A stretch of DNA of 64,000 nt from Thuidium tamariscinum (lineage: Eukaryota > Streptophyta > Bryopsida > Hypnales > Thuidiaceae): the NCBI GenBank assembly GCA_947034885.2, contig OX344750.2, positions 40,596,821 through 40,660,820 on the forward strand, read 5' to 3'. Made by a program: the position numbers and the translations under genes. Below, in pieces: positions 37,401 through 47,453 of this stretch; the first letter of the stretch is position 1; every line of letters starts with the position of its first letter. The notes under the pieces are model-generated. The model did not search any database, had not been told where the DNA came from, and worked only from the letters and a program-made list of their open reading frames with translations.

Positions 37401-38126
37401 GAGTAAACTGGCAAGAATTAGTTTCTGTCTAGCAATATTAATATGCACCGGGTAACTCAAATCTGGATCCTGGTCTTCGAAAATGTTACATTTGGATCTG
37501 TATAAGCAGCGAAGAATATACATTTTCCACCACCAGGATTCAGATTTTGAGTTCTCTAGCATAATCTGAATGAGGACGCTACAATCTTGGGAGACTCAAT
37601 GGTGAAGAAGCAGATCTCAAGATTTTGAGTGTTGGAATAGGAACCGGAAAGAGGGAGGGATATGATCTTATAATCTATAGCTTCGTTTCTCAATGCTTGC
37701 CCTCTGGAGAATTGAAGGGCTCAGTGAGATCATCCACTTGCAATTCGGTGTAGTAATTGGTAATTTTTTGTTCTAATAATGTAGATAGTTCTGCTCCAGC
37801 CAACTTATTTCCAGTTAATTTGTTTGTAATTTAACAAAACTCTACCAATAAATTAAATAATTCCACGATTTATCAGATTGTGTCCAATTTATCATCTTAG
37901 ATTTTTATCCACTTTGTATTGTGATGTTAAGAGAATTGTGGTGCAACTGCAGGTAGCCAAGCAGATGGAGCTTCAAATAGTATTTGTACACGTTGAGGCG
38001 GACAACGTCAATGCCTTGGCGTTGTATAATAGCCTTGGATATGCAGTGGAGGAAGAGGAAGCTGTGGAGGTTGAAAGTCTCCTCAGACGGCCGCGGCGAT
38101 TGTTGCTCAGTTTTTGGGTTGTATGA
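34460..38126 (+). CDS. GNAT-family N-acetyltransferase, probably plastid-targeted
   Basis: Five exons (34460-34623, 35093-35441, 35980-36171, 37210-37356, 37953-38126) sum to 1026 nt: 341 residues plus stop, all with GT-AG borders. The basic, Ser-rich N-terminus with few acidic residues could be a transit peptide. The GNAT core spans about residues 90-315: FVIAASTREEFLAAATLRA, then AIGTLDIQ, then AYIFNVCVVKEARRMGVAKALM (given here as two overlapping halves, AYIFNVCVV and ARRMGVAKALM), where RRMGVAKA is the acetyl-CoA pyrophosphate-binding loop, then HVEADNVNALALYNSLGY. The layout resembles plant GNAT proteins such as At4g28030, which acetylate protein N-termini or lysines; the substrate here is unknown. 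Intron 3 (36172-37209) is long and contains a foldback. Confidence 0.85.
36338..36465 (+). other. Exon-like open frame inside intron 3 of the GNAT gene
   Basis: The frame starting MLPPEGPGWDAWKDGTG and ending AHKVQQLKKK stops at a good donor (AAG/GTGGGT, 36469-36474). Its composition is protein-like rather than intronic. Including it would disturb the GNAT core, so it is either an alternative exon, a captured exon, or chance. The parent family was not recognised. Confidence 0.3.
36613..36700. repeat. Foldback with 20-bp perfect arms in GNAT intron 3
   Basis: CTAGAAAACCTAGCCAAGTT at 36613-36632 recurs as its exact reverse complement at 36681-36700, with a 48-nt spacer. It could be a very small MITE or the core of a larger foldback. 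In the transcript it would form a stable hairpin. Confidence 0.85.
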
Positions 38127-39940
38127 TTTTCTTTCTCATTCATTTGGGTGATTTAATGCCATTTCATAGTCGTAGCAGGATGATGCTTTTCCAGTGACTC
38201 ATCATTCTAATTCTCTGACTCAAATCTGAAATGTTAAATCTGTCACTATAAGCAATCGTAGGGAAAATCTCTTTAAATTTATGACCCACTCATACTGTAC
38301 TACAGAAACTGAATTCAAATGAGTGACTCTCTTGCACTAATTTGGGAATAATGTGAATTTGCTACACACAAATATGGTAGTTCAGAGTATTTTCAATCAA
38401 TTGTGAATATTCTGAGCTGCATTCTTTTTCTACTATCTTAACCCATGAGCGCCCTAGTGCCTCAAATCTGGCCTCCCCAAATTGAAAGATTGCCATGTTT
38501 GACTATTATAATCTTTTCTACACTAAATCAAATGATTTGTCCATTTCCATGCTCTTTCAAGCCTATCTTCCCTATCTTCCCTATTGATTGGTACTATCAA
38601 TTTTTGTGTGATTGTTTGATTGGAATGAGTTTAGATAGGATTGGATTTTGGTAAACATGCACTAGGTGCTCAAAGGTAAAGATTGTAATTGTTAAACACA
38701 TGTATTTTTAGTAAACTTTTTAGTAAACTTTTTACTAAACATCTCCTTTGTGATCTTTACTTATAATTTTGTATTAAGGACTATACTTAAAAAATTCACT
38801 CAAAACACCCCTTTTTCTTGTCCTAATTGATATAATGCTTTGAGGGAATCCCTTCGAACTCAGTAGATGAAATTTGAGGGCATTAGGAGACTGCAGGTTC
38901 TCGGATTGCAGGAACGCAATTTTTGCCCTATGAACTTGAATCCTACGTGGTTGTGACCCTGCCACGTAATTAATTAATTTTTTTTTGAAAAAAAAATTGG
39001 ACTTATTTTCATATTTCAAGAGCCAAAATATTTATTTATTTATTTATTTTGGATTAAAGCCGACTTGACAACGGCCAACGGCATTGGGAGCCGTTTCGGG
39101 AACAGACCCAAAACGGTTGTGATGCCCTCAGATTTCTTCTAATGCTTTGGAACTCTTTGGAACTTAAGGCATATGTAGTGATGAAATTAATGGAACTTTG
39201 AGCAAATAACTTAAAGTTATGAATGAACTTGCAAGTAAAGTCATTGATTAAATTAATAGAATTCTAAAATTAATTATTGAAGTAACTGACATACATCATT
39301 GATAGCATTGTAATTTTGAATAGATGATTGAAGTGCAAAGTTTGAATAGGTTGGATATAAGATAGGAATACCAATAATTGTTACCCCTCTTTTAAAAATT
39401 ATCTTGAAATCAACAATAGTTGGTTGTAAAAAAGATTTTGAAAAGATTGAGTTTGTTGGCATTTGGTTGGCTCCTTTTACTAAAAGCAAGTTCCAAAGGT
39501 AGATTGTTAGGTAGGTGAACCTATGAAACAAGGATGGGTTCTAATTGAAAAATCCACATTTATATTGCATAAAATATTCATTCTTGAGGGAAAAAAATTT
39601 ATTTTTTTAATATTTTTCCTTAGGCTTGTTTTTGTACATATTGAGTTCGATTTCTCAAAGTATTCCCATCTCCTAAATAGGCTAAAATGCTTATTATAAC
39701 CATTTATGGTATTCCTACCTTATACTACTTGAGCACTCTCAAGCACACCAATTTTTCTCAAGACCCCTTTAAGTCTAATTTCAAAATTGAAGGATGCAAC
39801 CAATGAATCTTTTTCAACTTCCTAGTCAACCAATGATACTAGCATAATTCCAACTTTCAAGCTAGCCAATGACTATGTGCAGATTAAACTAAATTTACCT
39901 TGATGGATGTTGGAGGGATTATTCCAATCTTTAAGGGGAA
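38127..39940. other. 3' region of the GNAT gene and AT-rich intergenic DNA
   Basis: No gene is supported. A short TTTA run (near 39030-39050) and simple AT-rich sequence are present. Confidence 0.45.
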
Positions 39941-39944
39941 GGTG

Positions 39945-40167
39945 GCTGTTATGTGAGCTTCAAAATGTGAGCCTAGAAGCCTAGAAGATTGGACACCTAT
40001 AGTATAAGTATCTTTATTAAAAAAATCTTCAATTATTATAATATATTTATATTATAAATACCTATATTATAGGTGTTTTTATTATAAACACCTTTAAAGG
40101 TTATAGTTTATATACTTATATATTCAAGGCTCACATGCTCACATTTTCATGCTCACATACTAGCAAA
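39945..40167. mobile_element. MITE with MULE-like termini (copy 2)
   Basis: The left end is GCTGTTATGTGAGC and the right end GCTCACATACTAGC, with repeated TGTGAGC subterminally. Read as reverse complement, the interior lines up with the copy at 15482-15716 (CACCTATAATATAGGT-type and CTTCTAGGC-type blocks). No clear target duplication was seen. It is about 223 bp and non-coding. Confidence 0.65.
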
Positions 40168-40169
40168 GT

Positions 40170-42840
40170 TGCTTGTGTCTTGTAGCCAAGTCAATTAACC
40201 TTTAAAGTTTTTTGACTATGTTTTTGACTATGTTTTCACCAAAACCACTTCAAAACTGTCATTTTTTAAACAATTACCAAATTTTTAGAAAAAAAAAATT
40301 TTAGACAAAAATAACTATAGGATTTTTAGAGCATAGGTTTAAAAAGATGTGGAAAAAATTTCAACAATTTCCACCATGTAGATTACAAGATATTAGTGTT
40401 TGAAGTGACAAAAATCATTTTTTTGCCACTGCAAAAATCTAGGAAGCTACACTTTAGAAGACCATATTTGTGTGGAAAATGTTCAAAATGATTGTAACTC
40501 TTTGGATTCATTTTTCAAGTAAAGTTAGCTACATGCTTGAAAATTTTCAGATCATTTGGAATCATACAATATAAAGGAAAAAACAGTAAGTAGAAAGAAG
40601 AACAAAATGAGCCAAAATACTAAATTATTAACAATTTATTTATAGAGTTAAAAGAAGACAATCCCAATGGTTGTAATGTTTTATTAAACAATATACGCCC
40701 AATATTTTTATTTATTTTTCAAAAATATTAAAAATTGAATTAAATAAAGAATTTCAAACTTTTTTTGTAATATAGAGATTCTATAACTAGCCAAAACTAC
40801 CTCAAACTAAAAATCCTCATAATTTTTGATTTATTAATCAAAATGGAATGATTCAAAGCATTCCACTTAGATAAAAATCAAAGAAACCAATTTCAAATTT
40901 AATTTCTTTAAAAGGTGATTTTTGAAGAAGTTTTTTTTGTTGCCTAGGTTGCCTGCTAAGTAGAGAAAACTATATATCATACAATAACTTTTTCACTATG
41001 TAGTCAAAAGTTATGAAAATTGTTGGGCCTTAAAGCTACTCCTTGGACACATGTTTTGTGAAAACTTCAAAGAAAAAAACAAACAAACTCCATTTGTAGT
41101 AAGCTGCCCAAAATTGCTATGTTGCCAAAAAAACATAGTTTGGTGCTTTAGGGGCTAAAAAAAACTACAATGTTTATTTCAATATAGATGAATGTTACAA
41201 ATTTCATTCTATTTTCCAAATCAATGCCCATTTCAATATTGATGACTGCTTTTCATTCATTCCATTTTTCAATTGTAAAAAAAATTGAGTTGCATCCCCT
41301 TTGAATTCTATACATACTGCTACTTATCCTTGTCACAAACAAAGGCAAATCATAGATAAGGTAGACCAACTCATTTTTGTTCAATACCTAATTCCAAACT
41401 CAGACTTTGGCCCCAATTCCATCCAAAAAATTATTCAAATTTAGTTATTTTTTTACAAAATCACTAAGGTAGAACCACCCATTCCTGATCACCACCCCGT
41501 AACCAATCAATAAGGTACCATATTTCCAACCAAGGTTGGAATAGATTTCCATCTTTTCCTTGGAATGTGTGTTTTGTATTTTTTCAAGGTTGGGACAAAT
41601 AACTTAATGAGACATAAGTGAGCAAGAAAGTATGAAACAATGAGTGGGAAAGTAATTCTTGGATGATCAAAATTAGATGACTCTAGATGTTGGTCATAGG
41701 TCAAGTCCAACTTTTGCCTTTCAAAATTCGTAGTAATTTCAATTCATGCAATAAAATTACTAATTTTTTTGCAATCTACATCATTTCTACATTACACCTC
41801 TGGAAAAAAAATTTCACCTTGCACTAGACACCAAATCATGTCTAAAATAACTTAAGTGATTAGTTAAAAGGTGGTTCTACTTTACAATAATGCAAACAAA
41901 AGTTAATATATCAATCCTTCAATGGTGAGCACTTTAAGTACCATTGGATATATAGAAGAGTAATTATGAATTATTTTTAGGAAGTTCATGACTTCACTCT
42001 ATGAATAATTTTGTAATTTTAGGGTAGACCATTTTACTAATTAACAATTATTGTAGTTTTGATTAAAAAAATTTATAAATCCATTTGAATTTGATTCAAG
42101 AAAAAAATGCACACCTCTAAAAAATATGTATCCGTCTTGAAAATGGCCCTTAGATACTCAGATTGCTAATTTGCATTGGTAGTAGCAAGGTTTGTTTTTC
42201 ATTTGGGGTGGGTGCTTATTTCTTGCCATAGGCAAAGAATAGATAGGCAACATTTGTGGCTTTTTTGCAATAAATTTTGGTGCTTCTCTCCTTTAGTTAT
42301 TGGCTCCAGATTAATTTTCTACCTTCTCTTTTAATATCATTTCTCTTAAAAAATGTAGATGTTGCAAGAAGTGGCGACCAAGGATTTGGAATTGGTGGAT
42401 TTGGGCTTCTAAAAGTGCACCATGAAATTGATTTAGGCTACAATTTTGATTATTGGAAAATTCCACAGAGATTTCAGCAATACAATTTAAACATCTAACA
42501 CAAAAATGGTGATTTCATTGAAATAGAAGATGAAAAAAAAAATTTGAAAAGAAAATTCTGAGAAAAATCTACAACTTCATAAAAATGCTCCTATTTCTCT
42601 TAGTTCTACAACTACAAAAATAGGACTTGCAAAATAAACACAAGCACTCCAATGCTTGATTCAGTGCAATGCTACAAAAATGATTGACAACATAACATCT
42701 CCACAATGTAAACAACTATGCAATGCAAGGTATTGATGTGTAACAAATATTACTGCAATTCTATTATCTAAGTGTAGTCAATTATACCACTCTCTAAAAC
42801 TAAATGACTGTTGTGATATCATTTGCAACCAACACATTGG
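40170..42840. other. AT-rich repeat-derived DNA
   Basis: About 2.7 kb with no supported gene. Long A/T runs and decayed sequence suggest old transposon remains that I could not classify. Confidence 0.45.
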
Positions 42841-42844
42841 TACA

Positions 42845-43123
42845 CTAAGGTAGGTACACCCAAAAGCGCCACTTATTCATATTGAGCCTAGTTCCTACTA
42901 TTAATGAGTTCAAATTTTTATGTAATCTTGTTGGCAAGTGAAAGCATGTTCCAATGCACCAAAAAATGCAGGATTTGGATACCGTATGCAAAAGTTATTA
43001 ACAGTCAAAGTCTATTTATGAAAGTGCCATCTACAGTCTGTGAACATGACTGATTTCGGAAATGTATGTACACTGTAGATGGCGCTTTTAGGAACAGGGC
43101 GCTTTTGGGTGTACCCACCTTAT
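42845..43123. mobile_element. MITE with GGTACACCCAAAAGCGCC termini
   Basis: The left end, TAAGGTAGGTACACCCAAAA then GCGCC (42846-42870), is matched by the reverse complement of the right end (43098-43122) with one or two differences. A second nested inverted pair, AGTGCCATCTACAGT with ACTGTAGATGGCGCT, lies inside. It is about 278 bp and non-coding. The target duplication is unclear (perhaps TA). Confidence 0.75.
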
Positions 43124-43308
43124 AATACCTAAGTTAGAAAGGGAATGGAATGCACAAAAGATTACAAGCAATAGAAGAAAAAATAGCATTTATAGTTACA
43201 TAGAAGATAACAAGTAAATGTTTCAAGTTCCATCTTATCACTACAATACCACAATAGAATTTTTGAACTTCAAAGCATGACAGTGAGAAAAGGGGCAGGG
43301 AGAACTGA

Positions 43309-43513
43309 CCCCCTCGCTCGGCCACTTGGGTAAAACGCTGTAATTTTTTATTTTTCACACAAATTTTTTTTGCAAATTTTGAATTCATATTTGCGATCAG
43401 AGACCGCAAATTAGCTAGGGGGTGATGAAAGTAGGGATGATCACGGCCCAAACTAGGGGGCTTTTTGTTTTGATTGCACCTCTGGTAAAACATGGTAAGG
43501 CCGAGCGAGGGGG
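43309..43513. mobile_element. Foldback MITE with CCCCCTCGCTCGGCC ends
   Basis: CCCCCTCGCTCGGCC at 43309-43323 recurs as its exact reverse complement at 43499-43513. The GC-rich ends are unlike the AT-rich surroundings. The interior is AT-rich and non-coding, although a spurious minus-strand frame crosses it. Confidence 0.75.
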
Positions 43514-43889
43514 CCAATCCACCCAGATCGAGAAAAGGTGGTAGTACCTCCATTATGTAAAAAGGCTATCAGGGAAGAGTATTTGCAATGAGCTCTCCAT
43601 CTGCAACAATAAATGTAAATCATCCAAACAAATTGACAACAAGGAAAAAGTACAAGATGTGTTCCACATAAATAGTACATCAGATTTGTCAAGACATATC
43701 CTGGAGTACAACTAGAATTGAAGTGCAAGAAAAAATGAAAGGCAATTAGAACTCTATTACCTTCATACTTTAATACTTCCTCCTTGAATTATCTATTTGC
43801 AAAATGACCTACAAAGCTGAAATAGCTCTACATCCTGCATCTAGAACAAATCAAGTGGTCATTGCATAGTATTGACATTTAGTTATTTA

Positions 43890-44620
43890 GGGTCGTTGCA
43901 AGAAACACTTAAGTACCGGTTTGGGCTCAAAATGGCTCAAAATTAGTGAGTCTTGTGAGTCTTGTGACCCTTTGAAATAATTTTTTTTTAAATTGAAAAA
44001 AATATGGGTAATTTGAAGAGCAATGAGAATATCATGTCTCTTGAAATTCAGACCTAAGAAATTTTTTCTCTAAATGTTATAGACAATGGAAAATACAATG
44101 AAAATAGCTTTTTTTCACTAATTTGATAAAAATAGTAAAAAAATTCAAAAAATGAAAATGAAAAATCCATTTTTTTCCAAGTAAAGGTCTTTCTTTTCCA
44201 ACAAATTTCATCTTTGGAAAAAATATATTATATTCTCTACACTTGCACAAAGTCATCCAGTTTGACGACATGTGGAGGTTGAACAGTATAGTATTTTCTT
44301 AAAATCTCTTTGTGTTCTTTTGTAGCTTTAGGCGAGGTCCTTGCATGCCAATTTTCATCTCAAAATTTTCATTTTTGGGTTAAAAATAGGACTAAAACCC
44401 ACCAAAATGGCCAAAGTAGACACCCGATCGAGGGCAGTTTAAAAATAGTAAACTAATTTTGAAAAAATTGAAAAAATTACACAAAATGTAAAACTTTTTT
44501 AGGCACCTTTATTTCAAATTTCAAGTTAAATGAACAAAATGTTCAAAAGTTATGAGCAAAAAACTACCTCCTAAAGGTCAAGGGGACAAAAAAAAAGACA
44601 AGTGTTTCTTGCAATCACCC
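43890..44620. mobile_element. 731-bp TIR element (family member A)
   Basis: Termini GGGTCGTTGCAAGAAACACTT and the complement of AAGTGTTTCTTGCAATCACCC match with few differences. TTTA flanks both sides (43886-43889 and 44621-44624). The same family occurs at 59096-59828 with nearly identical length. Subterminal phrases such as AACTTGAAATTT are shared. No coding frame. The superfamily is uncertain: GGG ends with a TTA-containing target resemble PIF/Harbinger, but the duplication seems to be 4 bp. Confidence 0.75.
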
Positions 44621-44649
44621 TTTAGTAGCCATCACCCACTACTTGAAGC

Positions 44650-46465
44650 AATCATCATACAATAAGCTTTTGAGATTGTACAGATTTTAGCAATACATGC
44701 CAACTACCACGCCAAAGTGCTCATCCAACCTATTGCAAAGCTTATCTTTCAAAAAAGTGAGGGCAGATAAGGTGCATTCATCTTCTATGTTGCCCAAAAT
44801 ATGAATCATAGTAATTTGTGCCAATTTCATGTATTACCTAATATGTTTGCCAAGTGAGGAGTTTGCGTCCAAAGTTCTCCATAGCTTGGTCAAGGGGTTT
44901 ACTAGTTGATGAGTAGGAGCATTCAATGGAGGCAATTCCATAGCCATGTGAGCATTAGCAATCATGGCTATTTTGAAAAGTAGCTACTATGAATGTAGGA
45001 GGGACTTGTCCAACACTAGAAGAATAAAACGTTTTTCATCACCCTCCCTAATGCACTTTGACTCTCCATAAAAATTCTTTATAATGTTCATGTACTTTTT
45101 GAAGCTGCCATTACAATCCTCCTATAGCTAGTACTATGGTAAACAATGCCCAATATGTCTAATAAGCCACAATCAAGAAATCTGGATGTCATTTCATTTA
45201 TGAGCTTTTGTGTGGCCTTTGTGTCAAAAATGAAGGCAACAAATTAGGCATGTAGGACATTGAAAGAAAGATTGCAAGACATCATAGATTAGAATCTACA
45301 CAAGTTGCATATCCAATTCAAAACTCACAACTGAAGTATCCAAAAGAAAATGCACTCACCTTTGCAATTACTTTGGATGTTGGCTATAATTGATGCATAC
45401 TCATTCCGATGCACCATGCCTCTATTATGGAGGGCATACAAGGCTTTCATGCCTACAACAAATGTCAGAGATTCATAAAGTAAGTTGAGATTTGCCTCCC
45501 ACCTCATCAAAAGCTACTCATGAAAACACTGAAGAACCTAGTTAAATGTGTAGAATTCATCGTTCTTGAGGTTCTGTTAGCATTCTTGAAGTACATTGTG
45601 AAAAGGTTGTTCTAGCAGGTTTGAAGTGCTTCTACAAAATTACAAACAAAGACATCCTATTTTTTAACAAACTAAATGATAGTATCAACTTCCTCCAACA
45701 TTAGTAGTAGGGCCAATATTATGAGTTGAACATAGGGATTAGGGTAGATGCATACTACGCTGTACCAATATGGACTATTATATTCCTTAATTCAGTAGGA
45801 TGTTTTAGAATTCCTATAATTTCAAATAGATACAAGTTGTGCATGTAATATGAAAAAGGACTCATTTTCATGTTGTATACTTGATTATCTATGCATTGCA
45901 AAAGAAATCTTGTCCAAATAGTTTATATTATATTTGTAAAGGACTTTTATATGGACTCTATATATACTGTCACAGTCCAGAGCATTTACCATAAAGACTC
46001 ATTGATCAATAAAGAATTCAAATATTTTGCAAAAGAAGGAATTGTATTTAAGTAGGGTTATATATGATAAAATGCTTAGGTTTAAAATATGTTGAATTGG
46101 ACACCTAAATTTGTAGATATGGACTATTATCTATCCAAAATTGCCACCAAATTTTTGGGATTGATTTGATACATTTAAAGTTAAAATTTTGATATATTGT
46201 CTTCACTAAATGTTTATACAAGTGTTTATCTAAAATGGTATTTTTTTCAAATCATTTTCTTATCATTTTCAATAACTTTTGGACAATTGAATCCATCCAA
46301 TGTATAAAATGCCATTAAAAATGAACTAAAATGACTCCACTTTTGGCATATCGTAGTATGCATTTCCCTATCAAGAAGAAGAGCTAGATTAGCCTAAGTT
46401 CAAAAAAATTCCACCATATTATACTGAGAAGATAAAAGTCAGCCTTCAAGTTTGCACTTCCTCAA
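44650..46465 (-). pseudogene. 3' half of a decayed hAT-type transposase gene
   Basis: Reading the minus strand, broken frames give LLMLEEVDTII, DVFVCNFVEALQTC and NNLFTMYF, then EMTSRFLDCGLLDILGIVYH and FYGESKCIREGDEKRFILL. These correspond to the C-terminal half of hAT-derived, zinc finger protein 862-like transposases. Frames are interrupted by stops, so it is dead. The N-terminal half lies at 60347-62300 on the same strand, and the two are separated by the MULE. The codon-free tail near 45760-46465 may be intron or spacer of the same relic. Confidence 0.7.
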
Positions 46466-46474
46466 CTCATACCA
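46466..46474. repeat. Left 9-bp target-site duplication of the MULE
   Basis: CTCATACCA, identical to 60338-60346. A 9-bp duplication is the usual Mutator-like length. Confidence 0.92.
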
Positions 46475-46550
46475 CAACGACACTACCATGTGAGCGGGGA
46501 GCGGCGAGCGTTGAGCATTGAGCAATGAGCAATTAGATTTGAGCGCTCAT
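46475..46550 (+). repeat. Left terminal inverted repeat of the MULE
   Basis: Starts CAACGACACTACCATG and continues through CATGTGAGCGGGGAGC into a run of TGAGCATT/TGAGCAAT-type 7-8-mers. The counterpart is 60262-60337. The repeated TGAGCRT units inside both TIRs could be transposase binding sites. Confidence 0.9.
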
Positions 46551-46744
46551 AACAAGAATATATACTGAAAATAGACATGTCAGAATAATAAATAGTTTTG
46601 TCAGATCTAAAATAGTAATGTCAGAAATCTAGAAAAGGAAGAATTTAGTAAAAACTTTGTAAATTTTATATTACACATATACACTGAATTTTTTTTCAAC
46701 AAAGATTATTACATCCATAGACATGCTATATGAATGAACCTTAC

Positions 46745-46830
46745 ATATGTCATCCATCCATCATCCATCATCCATCCATCATCCATTCATCATCCATCCA
46801 TCATTCATCCATCATCCATCCATCATCCAT
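46745..46830. repeat. Subterminal CATCCATCATC simple repeat, left
   Basis: A run of CATCCATC and CATCATCC units about 270 nt inside the left end. A related CATCTTCATTCATCC run lies at 60020-60150 near the right end, on the same strand. Confidence 0.85.
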
Positions 46831-47453
46831 GCAAATAAGTCTTTATTTAAATTTTGCTATATATCCTCCAAAATTTAATTTTTTTGGTTTAGGTTTATAG
46901 TTTATGAATGACATTAATTTATTAAGATTATTAGAATTTGTATTGTTGATTTGGAAGCTTTTTTATTTAATTTTGAACTACTTCAATGCTCCTCAGAATC
47001 CAATAGCCATCTTAGAGGTCATTTGTAGAAATGTAATAATTTATGCAACAACAAAATTTTCCGTCATTTAGAGCTATTCAGAATTTGAAAGGCCATTAAT
47101 ATTCACTACAAAATTGTGAAACTATGACTTCAACAATGTTTTTTGGCCACAATAATGTGTCCCTTAGAACCAAAGAGCATCTTCCCAAATCATTTGTAGA
47201 ACTGTAATACTTCACCCAAATTACAACACACTATAGTCTTGCTGAATTCATCTTTTTTTATGTATTTTTTTTTATGTTTACGGTTTTACAAATGATTAAA
47301 ATAAGTCCTAAGAGTCCTTGAACAAACTATTCTTGCTTTCAAGTGATTAGCCTTTGAAGCACATTAGAGTTAGGACAATGAATCATTATTTATCCACCTC
47401 TAAACAAAATTGGTGGTAATTTCATTATCTACTACTAGATGTCTATGCAACAT

